Below, piece by piece: positions 1 to 5,221 of a stretch of DNA of 23,108 nt; positions within the stretch are counted from its first letter, which is position 1; every line of letters begins with the position of its first letter. Source of the DNA: Flavobacterium sp. GTDB taxonomy: Bacteria > Bacteroidota > Bacteroidia > Flavobacteriales > Flavobacteriaceae. Where the stretch lies: contig JADMKR010000137.1 of assembly GCA_015478765.1 (NCBI GenBank), forward strand, positions 1 through 23,108, written 5' to 3'. The notes under the pieces are model-generated. The model was not told the DNA's origin. It searched no databases and saw only the letters and a list, made by a program, of their open reading frames with translations. Both the position numbers and the translations under genes were made by a program.

Positions 1-207
1 TATAGGCGCGAATTTTCTGGACTGGCTTTTTTACTTTTGGATGCATGATGGAAACCGCAGATGCGGGATACCTAATGTACTGCAGCTTCTCTTGGGAAAC
101 TGCAAAAAGTTGTTAAATATTCAATGCCAGATTAATTCTCAGTATATTTTTTATTTGTTCGATGGGAGGTCTTTTATTTTAGAAGTTCTGTATTATACTA
201 AAATTCT
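1..207. other. Left-edge stretch with no supported gene
   Basis: AT-rich DNA before the first convincing gene. One plus-strand frame stays open from the window edge to 259, but its translation is Cys/Leu/Tyr-rich with no recognisable motif, and it overlaps the response regulator start, so I do not call it. A TACTTTTG box at 32-39 resembles a -7 element but leads into nothing recognisable. The end of a gene lying left of the window cannot be excluded for the first ~50 bases. Confidence 0.5.
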
Positions 208-215
208 TATTTTTG
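208..215 (+). promoter_or_regulatory. Putative -7 promoter box (TAnnTTTG) for the response regulator
   Basis: TATTTTTG matches the Bacteroidota -7 consensus TAnnTTTG and ends 12 nt before the ATG at 228. I see no clear TTG/TTTG -33 element at the expected distance. The expected transcript leader would be only a few bases long. Confidence 0.4.
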
Positions 216-227
216 CCCAAAAAAAGA

Positions 228-653
228 ATGAACAGGACAGGGCCAATTATCATTATTGAAGATGATAGCGACGATCAAGATATTTTTCAGGAAGTTTTTA
301 AGAGTTTGCAATTCCCAAATGAAATAATTTTTTTTGAGGATGGATTGTCGGCATTACATTACCTGACACATACTGCTGTGGAGCCGTTCATTATATTTTC
401 AGATATCAATATGCCAAAACTAAGTGGCCTTGAACTGCGGGAAATGATACATCAGAATGAGGATCTGAGATTAAAGTCAATACCTTATCTATTCTTTTCA
501 ACAAGTGCAGAGCAAGGACATGTAATTGATGCCTATTCGAAATCGGCCCAGGGATTTTTCGTCAAACCCGCGACTTATACAGAACTTAGGGAAACACTGC
601 AGGTGATCGTTAATTATTGGATGAAGTGTGTTTCACCACACTATATTAAGTAA
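228..653 (+). CDS. Single-domain response regulator (CheY/Rcp1-like receiver)
   Basis: A 141-residue stand-alone receiver domain without an output domain. The acidic pocket E11-D12-D13, phospho-acceptor D59 (SDINMPKLSG), the S91/T92 switch region (FFSTSA) and K113-P114 (FVKPA) are all present, so it should be phosphorylatable. Proteins of this type act in cytoplasmic phosphorelays or as diffusible partners of hybrid or phytochrome-like histidine kinases; its own kinase is not in view. The ATG at 228 is preferred. A TTG five codons upstream (213) lies inside the putative -7 box TATTTTTG, so it is unlikely to be the start. A rho-independent terminator follows 28 nt after the stop, so this is probably a monocistronic unit. 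The family is clear; the pathway is unknown. Confidence 0.88.
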   Translation: MNRTGPIIIIEDDSDDQDIFQEVFKSLQFPNEIIFFEDGLSALHYLTHTAVEPFIIFSDINMPKLSGLELREMIHQNEDLRLKSIPYLFFSTSAEQGHVIDAYSKSAQGFFVKPATYTELRETLQVIVNYWMKCVSPHYIK

Positions 654-681
654 CCTCAGTTACGATAGCGATATGGAAAGC

Positions 682-708
682 AAAAACCTCTCATAGAAGA
701 GGTTTTTT
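682..708 (+). terminator. Rho-independent terminator after the response regulator
   Basis: Perfect inverted repeat CCTCT / AGAGG with a 6-nt loop, flanked by an A run on the left and TTTTTT on the right. It lies just downstream of the response regulator stop. Confidence 0.8.
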
Positions 709-752
709 CGTATTTATAGAAATTAATTCGTCCCCTGATTCGCCTTCTTAAC

Positions 753-783
753 GAAAAAAGCCTCACATCTCTGTAAGGCTTTG
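753..783 (-). terminator. Rho-independent terminator for the minus-strand tRNA
   Basis: Read on the minus strand, AAGCCT pairs with AGGCTT around a 12-nt loop and is followed by a T run. It starts about 10 nt beyond the 3' end of the tRNA gene. Confidence 0.7.
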
Positions 784-793
784 ATTTTAAAAG

Positions 794-867
794 TGGTCCC
801 ACCTGGGCTCGAACCAGGGACCACCTGATTATGAGTCAGGTGCTCTAACCAGCTGAGCTATAGGACC
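794..867 (-). tRNA. tRNA with CAT anticodon (elongator Met, or Ile2 after lysidine modification)
   Basis: A complete 74-nt cloverleaf on the minus strand. The acceptor stem GGTCCTA pairs with TGGGACC, the D stem is GCTC/GAGC, and the anticodon stem CCTGA/TCAGG carries loop CTCATAA (anticodon CAT). The T arm is CCTGG-TTCGAGC-CCAGG and the discriminator base is A. CCA is not encoded. The G1-C72 pair rules out an initiator tRNA, which has an unpaired 1-72. Pairs C4-G69 and C5-G68 match acceptor features reported as TilS (lysidine synthase) determinants in E. coli tRNA-Ile2, so the charged amino acid may be Ile (AUA codons) rather than Met. I leave this open. Confidence 0.95.
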
Positions 868-879
868 GGTTGAGAGGTG

Positions 880-911
880 CAATATTACTACTATTTTTTA
901 TGCGTTGCAAA
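880..911 (-). promoter_or_regulatory. Promoter of the CAT tRNA (-33 TTTG, -7 TAATATTG)
   Basis: On the minus strand TTTG (908-911) is followed after 20 nt by TAATATTG (880-887), one mismatch from TAnnTTTG. The -7 box ends 12 nt upstream of the mature tRNA 5' end. Spacing and position fit a Bacteroidota sigma-A promoter. Confidence 0.65.
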
Positions 912-987
912 TCTTTGGCATCGATTTTTAGAATAAAAAAATTCCAATACTTCACTGGATTAGCCTGTTCCAAAGGCTTCGTAAATA

Positions 988-1389
988 TTATCGAATTTCC
1001 TGACACAACTCGATCAATACGCCGTTTGTACTTTTTGGATGCAGGAATGACACTAATTTATTATCGGCTCCTTTTTTGGGAACCTCATTCAAAACCGTAA
1101 ACCCTTCATTTTTCAGTCGGTTTATCTCGGCCTCGATATCATCAACGTCAAAAGCGATATGGTGGATTCCCTCGCCTTTTTTCTCGATGAATTTCGCAAT
1201 CGGGCTTTCATCGGTGGTGGCTTGAAGCAACTCGATCTTATTGGGACCCGCCTGGAAAAACGACGTCAGCACCCCTTCGCTGGTAACTTCCTCTGTCTTG
1301 TAATGCGGTACACCAAACAATTTCGAAAACAATATATTCGATTCCTCAAGATTCTTTACCGCAATACCTATGTGTTCTATCTTATTCAT
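988..1389 (-). CDS. mce: Methylmalonyl-CoA epimerase (VOC superfamily)
   Basis: A 133-residue protein of two paired VOC (glyoxalase-fold) modules. It starts MNKIEHIGIAVKNLEES and carries metal-ligand candidates H6, H76/H77 (GIHHIAFDVDD) and E127 (GVLIEL), the pattern of methylmalonyl-CoA epimerases, at the usual length. The enzyme interconverts (2R)- and (2S)-methylmalonyl-CoA, linking propionyl-CoA and succinyl-CoA metabolism in the cytoplasm. The mutase is not in this window. It is divergent from rbfA across 109 nt. A weak -7-like TATCTTTA lies about 20 nt upstream. Other VOC enzymes (glyoxalase I) are possible but fit the motif pattern less well. Confidence 0.9.
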   Translation of the reverse strand: MNKIEHIGIAVKNLEESNILFSKLFGVPHYKTEEVTSEGVLTSFFQAGPNKIELLQATTDESPIAKFIEKKGEGIHHIAFDVDDIEAEINRLKNEGFTVLNEVPKKGADNKLVSFLHPKSTNGVLIELCQEIR

Positions 1390-1486
1390 AAAATAACTTT
1401 AAGCCGTAAAGATAAAAACACATTCACTCACACGCGATAATAATTCACTCCTTTGTGATAATTCACAACCGACTTCAAAAAAACCG

Positions 1487-1494
1487 TATTTTTG
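1487..1494 (+). promoter_or_regulatory. -7 promoter box immediately before rbfA
   Basis: TATTTTTG matches TAnnTTTG exactly and ends only 4 nt before the rbfA ATG, so the expected transcription start falls at or next to the start codon. No good -33 box is seen at the standard spacing. Confidence 0.6.
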
Positions 1495-1498
1495 CACA

Positions 1499-1891
1499 AT
1501 GGAAACGAACAGACAAAAGAAAATAGGCGGTGTGATCCAAAAAGATCTCGTAGATATCTTACAAGGTGAAATACGGAAAAATGGAATATCGAACCTGGTG
1601 ATTTCGGTATCAAAAGTTACCGTCACTACCGATTTGTCGGTTGCCAGCGTTCACTTGAGCATCTTCCCGCAGGAAAAAGCCGCCGAAACACTGGCAGCGA
1701 TAAAATCCAATGCACCTCTTATCAAACACGATCTGGCACAACGCGTGAAGCTCCAGCTTCGCAAAGTTCCAAACCTGATATTCTTCATCGACGACTCGCT
1801 CGACTATATCGAAAAAATCGACAACGCACTCTCGTCAAAAGAAAACCCGATCGAGAACCGCGACCTGCTCGAGCGCCGCAAGAAATCGTAA
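1499..1891 (+). CDS. rbfA: Ribosome-binding factor A
   Basis: A 130-residue RbfA with the family's KH-like fold signatures. The N terminus METNRQKKIGGVIQKDLVDIL is followed by VSVSKVTVTTDLSVASVHLSIF and by LAQRVKLQLRKVPNLIFFIDDSLDY. RbfA binds the 30S precursor and assists 16S rRNA 5'-end maturation. The ATG at 1499 gives the normal family N terminus even though a -7 box ends just 4 nt upstream, implying a leaderless or nearly leaderless mRNA. The stop codon is followed after 1 nt by the TTG start of the permease gene, so the two are surely co-transcribed and probably translationally coupled. Confidence 0.95.
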   Translation: METNRQKKIGGVIQKDLVDILQGEIRKNGISNLVISVSKVTVTTDLSVASVHLSIFPQEKAAETLAAIKSNAPLIKHDLAQRVKLQLRKVPNLIFFIDDSLDYIEKIDNALSSKENPIENRDLLERRKKS

Positions 1892-1892
1892 T

Positions 1893-3089
1893 TTGAATTT
1901 CCCGTTCTACATAGCCAGGCGTTACCTGAAATCGGCGAGCAAAAACACGGCGATCAACATCATCAATGGCATCGCTTCACTTGGCATTATCGCCGGCGCA
2001 TTGGCACTATTTGTAGTTCTTTCGGTTTTTAGCGGATTAAAAGATTTCAGCCTGTCGTTCAGCAATGATTTCGATCCCGATCTCAAGCTGACAAGTACCC
2101 TCGGGAAATCGCTGACAATCACGCCGGATCAGGCGAACAAAATCAACAAAATCGAATCTATCCAAGCACATTCGAAGATTGTCGAAGAACGCGTATTATT
2201 TGTTTTCGACGGTAAAGAACACGTAACTTACCTGAAAGGTGTCGACAGTCTTTTTCGCGAGGTGAATGAAGTTGAAAAAACACTCATTCAGGGACAGTGG
2301 CCCGAACCATATACTACACAGGTAGCGATTGGTTACGGAATACATCAAAAACTGTCACTCGGACTATTCGATTTCAACAATCCATTTGAAGTATATGTTC
2401 CAAAACCCGGCAAAGGGCTGATCGAAAATCCGGATGACGCTTTCAATCGATCGATACTGTCGCCTGTCGGAATTTACGCAATCAACGAAGATCTCGACTC
2501 CAAATACGTTTTTGCCGACATAGCGCTGGCTCAGGAACTATTGGGTTACGGAGAGTCGCAATTCAGCGGAATTGAATTTAAACTCGCTCCAAAAGCCAAC
2601 GAGCGCAAAGTCGTACAGCAATTGGAACAGATTTTTAGCAACGTAACCATCCGCAATCGGGCGCAGCTGAACGACTCGCTCTATAAAATGCTGAATACCG
2701 AAAATCTGGCGGTATACCTGATTTTCACTTTGGTGATCATCGTTGCACTTTTCAATTTGATCGGCGCACTCATCATGATGATTCTGGACAAAAAAGCCAA
2801 TCTAAAAACGCTTTATAATCTGGGTACCGAAGTCAAAGACCTGCGGAAAATATTTCTTTTACAAGGAACGTTGCTCAGCGTCGTTGGCGGAATAATAGGC
2901 CTCGTACTCGGAATCGGAATCGTAATTCTTCAGCAAAAATTCTCGCTGATCATGATCACGCCCACACTCGCATATCCCGTAGTGTTCACCCTGGAAAACG
3001 TCGCCATCGTCTTGGCCACAATTTCAATACTCGGTTTCCTGGCATCGTTGATTGCATCCAGCCGCGTTAATGAAAAATTGCTGAGATGA
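1893..3089 (+). CDS. LolC/LolE-like ABC transporter permease (FtsX family)
   Basis: A 398-residue inner-membrane protein with the MacB/FtsX permease layout. One membrane segment lies near residues 21-50, followed by a large extracytoplasmic domain (about 50-270) and three C-terminal segments (about 271-298, 321-347 and 365-392). The N terminus NFPFYIARRYL resembles lipoprotein-releasing permeases, so a role in moving lipoproteins from the inner to the outer membrane is likely but inferred. No ATPase (LolD) gene is adjacent. The start is a TTG one base after the rbfA stop. The next in-frame ATG lies far inside, beyond the first membrane segment, so TTG is the only start that preserves the family N terminus. 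Confidence 0.85.
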   Translation: MNFPFYIARRYLKSASKNTAINIINGIASLGIIAGALALFVVLSVFSGLKDFSLSFSNDFDPDLKLTSTLGKSLTITPDQANKINKIESIQAHSKIVEERVLFVFDGKEHVTYLKGVDSLFREVNEVEKTLIQGQWPEPYTTQVAIGYGIHQKLSLGLFDFNNPFEVYVPKPGKGLIENPDDAFNRSILSPVGIYAINEDLDSKYVFADIALAQELLGYGESQFSGIEFKLAPKANERKVVQQLEQIFSNVTIRNRAQLNDSLYKMLNTENLAVYLIFTLVIIVALFNLIGALIMMILDKKANLKTLYNLGTEVKDLRKIFLLQGTLLSVVGGIIGLVLGIGIVILQQKFSLIMITPTLAYPVVFTLENVAIVLATISILGFLASLIASSRVNEKLLR

Positions 3090-3091
3090 GA

Positions 3092-3187
3092 ATTCCAAAT
3101 TAAAAATTCCAAATTCCAATAGGAATTGAGCAGCGGCACTACTATCTGCAATCTGCACCCTGAACTCTGCAATCTAAAATCTAAAAT
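3092..3187. repeat. Intergenic 7-nt (heptamer) direct-repeat tracts
   Basis: Two short arrays in strict 7-nt register. Three ATTCCAA units (3092, 3106, 3113) have one ATTAAAA between them (3099). From 3139 on, CTACTAT, CTGCAAT, CTGCACC, CTGAACT, CTGCAAT, CTAAAAT and CTAAAAT run end to end. They begin 3 nt after the permease stop codon and contain no gene. The period of 7 rules out a coding triplet repeat. Confidence 0.8.
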
Positions 3188-3195
3188 TTCTCCGG

Positions 3196-3278
3196 GGGTT
3201 CCGCAAGCGGCGGGCTTTCGCACTCGCTTTTTTATCGCTGACGCATAAAAAGAGCTCAAACCGCTCAATCCCTAACCC
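3196..3278 (-). repeat. Structured intergenic element, copy B (candidate RNA element)
   Basis: Read on the minus strand the order is: GGGTT (3274-3278), box 1 AGGGATTGAG (3264-3273), an AT-rich hairpin with TTTTTAT/ATAAAAA, box 2 GAAAGCCCG (3211-3219), hairpin CCGC-TT-GCGG (3201-3210) and AACCC (3196-3200), which can pair with the initial GGGTT. Both boxes are identical in copy A at 5070-5180. The element begins 15 nt after the dus stop codon on the same strand, so it would lie in the dus 3' untranslated region. Confidence 0.65.
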
Positions 3279-3293
3279 AAACAATCGCCGGAA

Positions 3294-4286
3294 TTAAACG
3301 AATTGGTAGTCCGAGAATACCTCGCGGATTTCATCAAATACCTGATATAATCCTGCGGCATCATCGGTAGTGACCAGCTTTTGGCGGTATTCCTTGAAGT
3401 TCGGAATTCCCTTGAAGTAATTGGTATAATGGCGGCGCGTTTCAACAATGCCAACCCATTCGCCTTTCCATTCCATTGCCCACGTCAGATGGTTTTGCGC
3501 GGCTTCGATCCGGTCGGCCATCGTGGGAGCGGGAAGATGTTCGCCGGTTTTAAAAAAGTGTTTTATCTCATTGAAAATCCACGGATAACCGATCGCCGCT
3601 CGCCCGATCATCATTCCGTCGATGCCGTATCTGTTTCTGTACTCGAGTGCTTTTTCGGGCGAATTGATGTCGCCATTGCCAAAAATAGGCATCGTGATCC
3701 GCGGGTTGTTTTTAACGCGGGCAATATGCGACCAGTCGGCTTCGCCTTTATAGAGCTGCGCACGCGTGCGGCCGTGAATCGACAACGCCTGAACGCCTAT
3801 GTCCTGAAGGCGCTCGGCAACTTCGTCGATATTGATTGAATTTTCATCCCAGCCCAAACGCGTTTTGACTGTTACGGGAAGATGGGTGCTTCGGATCACC
3901 GCTTTGGTTAATCGCACCATTAAATCGACATCTTTCAAAACCGCGGCGCCGGCGCCTTTGCAGACGACTTTCTTTACCGGACATCCAAAGTTGATGTCGA
4001 TCAAATCAGGGTTTACGGCCTCGACAATCCGCGCCGACATGGCCATCGCTTCTTCATCGCCACCAAAGATCTGGATTCCCACCGGGCGTTCGTAATCGAA
4101 TATATCCAGTTTCTGCCGGCTTTTTATCGCATCGCGTATCAATCCTTCAGATGAGATGAATTCGCTGAACATCAAATCGGCGCCGTGCGATTTACACAAT
4201 CGGCGAAAAGGCGGGTCGCTGACATCTTCCATCGGAGCAAGCAATAGCGGGAAATCGGGAAGTTCTATGGGGCCAATCTTAATCAT
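3294..4286 (-). CDS. dusB: tRNA-dihydrouridine synthase (DusB-like)
   Basis: A 330-residue FMN enzyme that reduces specific uridines in tRNA to dihydrouridine. It shows the N-terminal LLAPMEDVSDPPFRRLC, the active-site motif INFGCPVKKV with catalytic C102, the downstream CKGAGAAVL, SIHGRTRAQLYKG in the FMN-binding TIM barrel, and GNGDI followed by GMMIGRAAIGYPWIF. The length is normal for the family. The ATG at 4286 gives the expected N terminus. A perfect -7 box TAATTTTG ends 4 nt upstream of it, the same tight arrangement as rbfA. Assignment to the DusB subgroup, rather than DusA or DusC, rests on overall resemblance. Confidence 0.93.
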   Translation of the reverse strand: MIKIGPIELPDFPLLLAPMEDVSDPPFRRLCKSHGADLMFSEFISSEGLIRDAIKSRQKLDIFDYERPVGIQIFGGDEEAMAMSARIVEAVNPDLIDINFGCPVKKVVCKGAGAAVLKDVDLMVRLTKAVIRSTHLPVTVKTRLGWDENSINIDEVAERLQDIGVQALSIHGRTRAQLYKGEADWSHIARVKNNPRITMPIFGNGDINSPEKALEYRNRYGIDGMMIGRAAIGYPWIFNEIKHFFKTGEHLPAPTMADRIEAAQNHLTWAMEWKGEWVGIVETRRHYTNYFKGIPNFKEYRQKLVTTDDAAGLYQVFDEIREVFSDYQFV

Positions 4287-4290
4287 TCGG

Positions 4291-4298
4291 CAAAATTA
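4291..4298 (-). promoter_or_regulatory. -7 promoter box immediately before dus
   Basis: TAATTTTG on the minus strand fits TAnnTTTG and ends 4 nt before the ATG, so transcription should begin at or beside the start codon. No clear -33 box is seen. Confidence 0.55.
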
Positions 4299-4480
4299 CG
4301 ACTTTTACGATAAACTGACCGGTTTTCGTAATGTGTTAATCCATACATCGTTAATATAAGTATTTTGCGGATTAAATGAACTATCGTAGGATTTAATTTA
4401 TATTTTTAACAAACAATCAGCGGCTTGCCCCCGGAATTTCCACCTACTCATTTTTAAGCAAAATATTAAACCAGATAAAT

Positions 4481-4963
4481 ATGAGAACCAGAATTTTAAT
4501 CGGAGGACTTGCAGTCATCGTTTCAATGATGTCGTGCGAAAAAAAGGAAACGGTAACGGTCGATAAAGATCAGGTAAAAGCCGAGATACAGGCGCTTGAA
4601 GATGCTTATGCAAGCGCGATGAATAACAGGGATGCACTTGGTGCGGCGGCATACTATGCCGAAGACGCTAAAAGTTTCCCGAATGAGGAAAAACCGCTGG
4701 TAGGCGAAAAAGCGATCGTGGAAGCGATGGAACGCGATATCGTTGCGATCCCGGAAGATCATAAGATCACATACACCACAAATGAGGTAATCGTATCCAG
4801 AGAAGGCGATCAGGTACTGGAGATTGGCGATTATATTTTGACCGATCGGAATGACAAGAAAGTCAGAAGCGGGAACTTCTTCTCGGTATTTGAGAAGCGC
4901 GACGGCAAGTATGTGTGCATCAGGGATATCTCGACACCCGATTCGCCGCGAATCACGGAATAG
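4481..4963 (+). CDS. Small lipoprotein with SnoaL/DUF4440-like (NTF2-fold) domain
   Basis: A 160-residue protein with a lipoprotein signal peptide (MRTRILIGGLAVIVSMMSC, lipidated C19), so it is probably membrane-anchored on the periplasmic side. Residues 30-155 resemble DUF4440/SnoaL-like NTF2-fold proteins. A helix (IQALEDAYASAMNNRD) leads into AAYYAEDAKSFPNEEKPLVGEKAIVEAM, followed by strands ending VFEKRDGKYVCIRDIS. Some members of this fold bind small ligands or are enzymes, but no catalytic set is recognisable, so the function is unknown. About 190 nt of AT-rich sequence precede it and I see no confident promoter there. A strong terminator follows, so the gene is probably monocistronic. 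Confidence 0.8.
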   Translation: MRTRILIGGLAVIVSMMSCEKKETVTVDKDQVKAEIQALEDAYASAMNNRDALGAAAYYAEDAKSFPNEEKPLVGEKAIVEAMERDIVAIPEDHKITYTTNEVIVSREGDQVLEIGDYILTDRNDKKVRSGNFFSVFEKRDGKYVCIRDISTPDSPRITE

Positions 4964-4983
4964 AAATCACAGAAATATAGTAA

Positions 4984-5012
4984 AGGCACTTCATGATGAG
5001 GTGCTTTTTTTT
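4984..5012 (+). terminator. Rho-independent terminator after the lipoprotein gene
   Basis: An 8-bp hairpin GCACTTCA / TGAGGTGC with a TGA loop (one G-T pair) followed by eight T residues. Confidence 0.88.
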
Positions 5013-5048
5013 ATGATATAATCGGATATTCGGATGCCACAATTAAAC

Positions 5049-5056
5049 TATATTTG
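5049..5056 (+). promoter_or_regulatory. -7 promoter box upstream of the lepA leader
   Basis: TATATTTG matches TAnnTTTG exactly. It sits 13 nt before the structured element, which would therefore form the 5' end of a roughly 160-nt lepA leader or of a separate small RNA. The -33 element is weak or absent. Confidence 0.5.
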
Positions 5057-5069
5057 CCGATTAGTTCGC

Positions 5070-5180
5070 GCGTGAGGGATTGAGGCGGCATCCCGCGATT
5101 TTTATCGCGGATATAGCCGAAAGCCCGACGCCCCGAAGATTAGGTTGATTTCAGTAAAATTACAGATCGGGGCGGCACGC
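5070..5180 (+). repeat. Structured intergenic element, copy A (candidate leader RNA)
   Basis: The order is: GCGTG (5070-5074), box 1 AGGGATTGAG (5075-5084), hairpin CGCGAT/ATCGCG with GGC/GCC outside it, box 2 GAAAGCCCG (5119-5127), hairpin CGCCCCG (5129-5135) with CGGGGCG (5168-5174), and CACGC (5176-5180), which pairs with the first GCGTG. Boxes 1 and 2 are identical in copy B (3196-3278, minus). The element lies between a -7 box and the lepA ribosome binding site. Confidence 0.65.
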
Positions 5181-5210
5181 TAAAAAATATAAAAACAAGA
5201 CTCTGATTTC

Positions 5211-5215
5211 GGAGG
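5211..5215 (+). promoter_or_regulatory. Canonical Shine-Dalgarno site of lepA
   Basis: GGAGG lies 6 nt before the lepA ATG. It stands out because the other genes in the window lack such a site, as is usual in Bacteroidota, and it fixes the lepA start. Confidence 0.7.
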
Positions 5216-5221
5216 ATATTT

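Noticed and set aside
41..259. Small plus-strand open frame preceded by a TACTTTTG box (32-39)
   Set aside because: The translation has no recognisable motif and looks like read-through of AT-rich noncoding DNA, and it overlaps the well-supported response regulator start.
3381..4095. Long plus-strand open frames opposite dus
   Set aside because: They are shadow frames of a clearly coding minus-strand gene and show no family resemblance or start signals.
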